Part shown: one piece after another, positions 59,404-64,000 of the stretch
Layout of the letters: the number at the start of each line of letters is the position of its first letter
How positions within the stretch are numbered: position 1 is the stretch's first letter
Assembly: GCA_964017155.1 (NCBI GenBank)
Contig: OZ024860.1
Coordinates: 48,216,752 to 48,280,751, forward strand
From: Oasisia sp. SBJ-2009
Taxonomy: Eukaryota > Annelida > Polychaeta > Sabellida > Siboglinidae
Direction of reading: 5' to 3'
Length of the DNA stretch: 64,000 bases
Notes under the pieces: generated by a model
The model's database searches: none
The model's input: the letters and a program-made list of their open reading frames with translations, nothing else
Told to the model about the DNA's origin: nothing
Made by a program: the position numbers and the translations under genes

Positions 59404-61416
59404 TTTATGTTTCGAGGGAGCGAGTGTATTAATGTATGGGGCAGGGGTATAATTCGGTAAATTAAATTAAAATGCATGCAGTTTATTCGTCAATATCAAC
59501 TATATATATAGGAGGAGGAACTGTAGCAGTTGTGTTGGTTATTTTTACCAGTTGACTTAAAATGGACCTTTTATAACTCTAAGAGACAATGCTGATGAAA
59601 TACCTCCTGCCGCGGTCGACTTGTCAGATTCTGCCGCTAGAAACATAAATTACGCAAATAAAATGTCGTCAGTACAAAACAAACACCATCAGATGCTGAT
59701 TGTGCCCAGAATAGTGCCTATAATACTCTAATAACAAAATAATTAGTAAATTCAGTATTTATTATATTATTACTACAATTAGAGGTCTAGTTGCTATTCC
59801 AAAACCAAATCGGTACTTGCACTCTATCACACATCTCCAATAAAATGGACAAACCCTATTTAGAACCAATACAATGGTAGTTTCTCCTAAGATACAAGTC
59901 ACATAACTTATACACTTTACCGGTGTATTCAATAAATGTTTTTTAGCCTGAATCATCTGCATTTTGAATAAACTAAACTAATGCAAGTAATTTCAAAAAT
60001 CAGTAAAATTCAAATTAGTTTTCACTAGTTGTTAACACACATTTAAGAAATACACCAGGGAAGTTTCTAAGTTCTGTAGCTTATACCTCTGGCGATATAA
60101 CCATGTTTGTATTACTGAAAAGATGATTATATTATAAATATGTCATGCAGTTACATGTGTTATGTAGTAAAAGGTCTGATTTATTTTGTAATAGCAGCTA
60201 TAACTACCAAGGGAACTAAAAATAGACATCAGTCACTAATGGGCGTCTTGTCAGGTTAATTCCACCTTGCAAATATGACCCAGAATAAATAAATACCCAA
60301 CTTGCACCTATGACATCTCATCTTTTCACCTGTATATACTAAATATTATGGCAAATTTAGATTCCCCATAATTAATTGAACTATGAATAATAATCTGTTT
60401 TTTCTATAATGCATAAATCCATAGCGTTCACAGCTATATATTACTGTCCTAAAGCATCAATATCAATACTAAATATTTCATAAAATAATAATAAATAAAA
60501 TACAAATGTTGTGTAAACATCAGCGGATCATAACTAAAACAAATATTATGTCATGGTAAACAAAGCGCCTAAAATGGTTTTTTCTCCAATTTAACCGGAT
60601 AAAAATATGATTATATTATAATAACAACTATGCCAATAATGTATAATTACAGTTAATTATCAACATATTTTATAAAGAACATGGACTATATAACAGCTAA
60701 AAACAGTCGTTCCCGTATCCTAGGTAGTGTCGTTGCCATCTACCACAATTATTCATGCATGCAAAACAGTTCAAACTTGAAGTATAATAATAAATTTATT
60801 ACCAAACGCAGCCCCAACTGGCAATGTAACAGTCAAATATTTCAAACCAAGCGTTTCATTTATAGTCTAATTAAATAGGTAGCCTATGTGTTTCCGTCGG
60901 GCGTGTCAATACTGCAACAGTCAATACCTACCAAATTATTCAACAACCAGATGTATCGCATAAATAACGAAACATCTGGTTATTCTATTTCCACTCATGC
61001 GCATACGCCCTCGTACCAGATATAGGTCAAACATGCCCATATTTTGTAACCACCATGTTTATCGCTACTATGCCATCGGAGATAATTTGTTTGGATTAAT
61101 CTAGAAGAGAAAGTGGGTAACTATTTGTGTGTCTAAAACAATCACACCCATTACACGGCGTTTGATAGGTATCAAAACACACCCAGATATTTCAGTATTA
61201 GTCATGACATTTAGACCACGTATATAAGTTAAATCATACGATTGCCGATGGAAAGTCATTTTATATAAAAAAAAAAACATTGCCGTAATGTTTTGGCTCG
61301 TATCTCATATAAGATTCAGCGAGAAGCGTCTAATTTTGGCATGGCGGGTCACATACCTATTAGGAGTGTGTATGTATATCATGATGACTCAAACGTTTTG
61401 AAACCTGTTCCAAATA

Positions 61417-61418
<2 letters not shown>
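59404..61418. other. Intron between e1 and e2
   Basis: 2 kb of AT-rich sequence without a recognised gene or repeat. Open frames at 59762-59962 and 60681-60878 have no family motif. Confidence 0.55.
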
Positions 61419-61419
<1 letters not shown>

Positions 61420-61506
<87 letters not shown>

Positions 61507-61552
61507 CACATACATACACCCGCATACATGTGTGTATGTATGTATGAATATG

Positions 61553-61611
<59 letters not shown>

Positions 61612-61826
61612 GCATATATACAAACCGCATATTATATATATATATATATATATATACATATTTACACAAATGTATGTATATACCGTATGCAATATCATCA
61701 TACATGTTATTTGTTTGATTTTGGGGGGTTTGTTTGTTTGACCGTATAATCCATATACTTTGACTTCGAACAGCTCAACCCCTAAAGTGTAGTGGCATAC
61801 ATCTGTGTATGTATGTATGCATGTAT

Positions 61827-61909
<83 letters not shown>

Positions 61910-61999
61910 ATATGCGGTTTGTATACATGCAATATATATATATATATATTGCATGTATACAAACCGCATATTATATATATATATTTGTATATATATATA

Positions 62000-62043
<44 letters not shown>

Positions 62044-62050
62044 TATAAAC
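61420..62050. repeat. Compound (TA)n field with a long perfect palindrome
   Basis: TA tracts at 61420-61505, 61550-61665 and 61838-62045, with CATACA and GTATG variants between. An 88-bp perfect palindrome centred at 61940/61941 spans 61897-61984; its non-TA part is TATGCGGTTTGTATACATGC and the reverse complement. The phrase CAAACCGCATATTA also occurs at 61621-61634. Confidence 0.95.
61743..61788 (-). pseudogene. Partial duplicate of the 3' end of lectin exon e1
   Basis: The minus strand reads [14 protein letters not shown], against [14 protein letters not shown] in e1. The downstream flank also matches (61660-61740 parallels 62040-62105: 'tgtatgtataccgtat' and 'atgttatttgtttg'). Only about 45 bp of the exon is copied, and there is no acceptor. 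This is a local direct duplication of about 370 bp offset that captured the exon end. Confidence 0.85.
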
Positions 62051-62110
62051 AAATGTATGTATATACCGTATGTAATATCATCATGCATGTTATTTGTTTG
62101 TTTGTTTTAC

Positions 62111-62317
62111 CGTATATTCCATAGACTTTGACTTCGAACAGCTCAACCCCTTGAATGTAGTCGGTATTAACCCTGACAATACGGCCTATAACGCCCGGTG
62201 GACATTCTATACGCCTTGTATCTCCATGTCTCCGAGTTTCGGCATGTCCGCATCTTCGCACAACAGGAGAATCTAGTCGCAACACTTGAACACCGATGTT
62301 ATAAGTGTAACGGTTTT
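62111..62317 (-). CDS. Lectin exon e1 (type B), last Cys replaced by Phe
   Basis: The acceptor is AAATTTGTTTCAG and the donor GTAAAA (62110-62105). The exon is 207 bp, phase 1 at both ends. The reading is [48 protein letters not shown], then [13 protein letters not shown]. Two Cys are kept, but the LCEVEVYG Cys is Phe, removing the partner of the first-half Cys. Its type A exon should lie above 64 kb, outside the window. The truncated duplicate at 61743-61788 shares the Phe, so the change preceded the duplication. Confidence 0.92.
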
Positions 62318-62554
62318 CTGAAACAAATTTAGGACACAGCTACTTTAATAACCGCTGACATAACAAGACAAGCTTCATGTTGCATTTTCACAAATATCGC
62401 ACTGCAATATCATTAAATATATGACAACATTTGACAATTTTACATCATTTGAAAATGCTCTGTTACAAGTCTAGCGGTATTAAACATTCCTCAATCATAT
62501 ATATATATATACTAACCCCTACAGTAATGCCTGTAACTCTGCTATTAATAAAGC

Positions 62555-63530
62555 TAGATAAACAATGGATGGAAAATTGCACCAGGATAGCACTGTTTAA
62601 CCCAATACAAACATACAACGCATTCTCTGATTTTGCTAATATTGTGAACACATGATCCAATATTATTGCAGAAGAGTCCCTGAAAATATTAGAGTGGGCA
62701 AATAATAAGTTTCAGAGATACATCAAATTAAGTACACGTGTGGATGTAAAACGGCACCAGGATATCACTGTATAACCCAATGCGAACTTACAGCACATCC
62801 TCTGATGTATAAATCATATATGTATATGTTCACACTAATTTTCAATTTCATTACTTCACCTTTTTCAGATCACTTCACATGTTATCTCTGTCTAATGAAA
62901 CACATGAAGCTGATCAATTATCAATACAATTCAATCTGCAATGCTTACCATTATGTATTATGCAATACATGTTGGTCATTTGTATGCTTTAACATTTCTC
63001 TGTATGCCACAAATCACATAACAGTACAGACACAATTTACATATGCATGATATTGCCCCTCTGATGGATAATTGCATAACAATAACCCCTGGTGTATTGA
63101 ATAGCAATTATATAATTAGTGAGCATATATACATATATGGATTTATATATCAGAGGTTGTGTTGTATGTTTATATTGCACAGGTTTACAGTGTTATCCTG
63201 GTGCAATATTTCATCCACAGTTGTACTTAACTTAATGTATCTCCCAACATTATCATTTGCCCACTCCAATATATCCAGGGACTTTTGCAATAGTATAAGA
63301 TGTTGTATACAAACTATTATCAATATCAGAGATTGTGCTGTATGTTTGTATTGGGTTACACAGTGCTATATTGATACAATTGTCCATCCACGGGTGACGT
63401 CTGGTGTACTTAAATTAATGTATCTCTGAACATTATTATTTGCCCACTCTAATATTTTCATGGACTCTTCTGGAATAGCATAGGATACTGTGTACAGCAT
63501 ATTTGCAAAATCAGAGGATACAATTTTGGG
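62555..63530. repeat. Four copies of a roughly 150-190 bp repeat in +,+,-,- orientation
   Basis: Copies lie at about 62555-62660 (partial, plus), 62665-62815 (plus), 63140-63310 (minus) and 63320-63530 (minus). In the plus sense they read 'gaagagtccctgaaaatatt', 'agagtgggcaaataat', 'cagagatacat' and 'atcactgt.taacccaat'. One frame gives ESLKILEWANNKFQRYIKL in 62680-62740 with similar peptides in the inverted copies, but stops follow closely, so protein coding is doubtful. The unique centre (62816-63139) shows nothing. Confidence 0.75.
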
Positions 63531-63868
63531 TATCTGAGGTTAAAGGGCAACTTTCACATATTACAACATTTGTATTTATATTCTTGTTTTAATTTTATGA
63601 CAGTTATATGCGCATGCTTATTGACTTTCCAATGATATATTGTTTGTTTCTCTAGCTTTATTATTAGCAAAGTTACAGGAATTACTGTAGCGGTCAGTAT
63701 GCGAATCGGGTCAAAGTTCAGTGATCTGTATCTTCAATGATACTTAGATAGATTTAGTTTATTTTTATTTTGATATACTCAAGTGAACCAACAACTGTAC
63801 TAAATTTCATTAAATTTGGAGTCGGGTGATGCAAAAATGGCCAAAAAGTGATTGATTTGACATGACCC

Positions 63869-63947
<79 letters not shown>

Positions 63948-64000
63948 TGCTTTCACAAATAGCAGATCCCTTATCGGTAGTAATGTGACCATACTAACAA
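63531..64000. repeat. Non-coding end of window with (TA)n at 63872-63945
   Basis: A TA microsatellite of about 74 bp lies in AT-rich DNA. No lectin exon is visible before the window end. Confidence 0.85.

Noticed and set aside
61360..62088. 242-codon minus frame of YIYI type, and the similar frames at 5.3, 29.5, 42.4, 51.0, 52.4 and 54.5 kb
   Set aside because: (TA)n has no stop in two frames. Only the 15-residue [14 protein letters not shown] part has meaning and is annotated as a partial exon copy.

Overview
This is a eukaryotic, AT-rich, intron- and repeat-rich genomic window with no operons and no compact genes. The only host coding sequence I can support is a set of 15 short minus-strand exons, 207-297 bp each. 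They encode halves of a fucolectin-type lectin domain (eel-fucolectin/tachylectin-4/pentraxin-1, related to F5/8 type C). Multi-domain arrays of this kind, together with the LINE types, tRNA-derived SINE and dense TA microsatellites, suggest a marine invertebrate, most plausibly a mollusc or other lophotrochozoan. That assignment is inference.

Lectin exons, in transcription order from high to low coordinates: e1 (B, 62.2 kb), e2 (A, 59.2), e3 (B, 58.2), e4 (A, 56.8), e5 (A, 53.1), e6 (B, 52.2), e7 (B, 51.5), e8 (A, 42.2), e9 (B, 39.2), e10 (A, 38.6), e11 (B, 37.9), e12 (A, 34.7), e13 (B, 33.0), e14 (A, 32.0), e15 (B, 2.4). Type A exons carry the N-terminal half of the domain, ending near the CCG motif. 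Type B exons carry the C-terminal half, ending near LCEVEVYG. Every exon is a multiple of three and every junction I can read is phase 1, so any A+B pair, skipped exon or duplicated cassette keeps frame. The order A-B is broken once, as A-A-B-B (e4-e7). The window holds neither a certain first exon nor a certain last exon.

The rest is mobile and repeat DNA. At 2.5-31.8 kb lies a dense series of inverted-repeat or foldback elements. It includes a 5.2 kb giant inverted repeat (6.70-11.87 kb), a foldback (15.6-19.0 kb) that contains a DNA transposon which itself contains a second copy of its own family, and two related elements whose ends are simple-sequence arrays, one GAATTG-like (13.0-15.6 kb) and one CCCGC-like (29.7-31.8 kb). 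At 43.6-47.1 kb is a nearly complete but broken LINE, and at 48.1-50.9 kb a decayed hAT-like transposon; both sit in the intron between e7 and e8. At 53.3-55.9 kb is a broken RTE-like LINE split by an insertion. Fragments of CR1/L2-like LINEs lie at 4.5, 7.1, 23.5, 25.6 and 36.8 kb, and a tRNA-derived SINE at 35.0 kb. TA, TG, GA and other microsatellites occur throughout and often flank the lectin exons closely.

Long open frames of [12 protein letters not shown] or PAPPRP type are translations of these simple repeats and are not genes.
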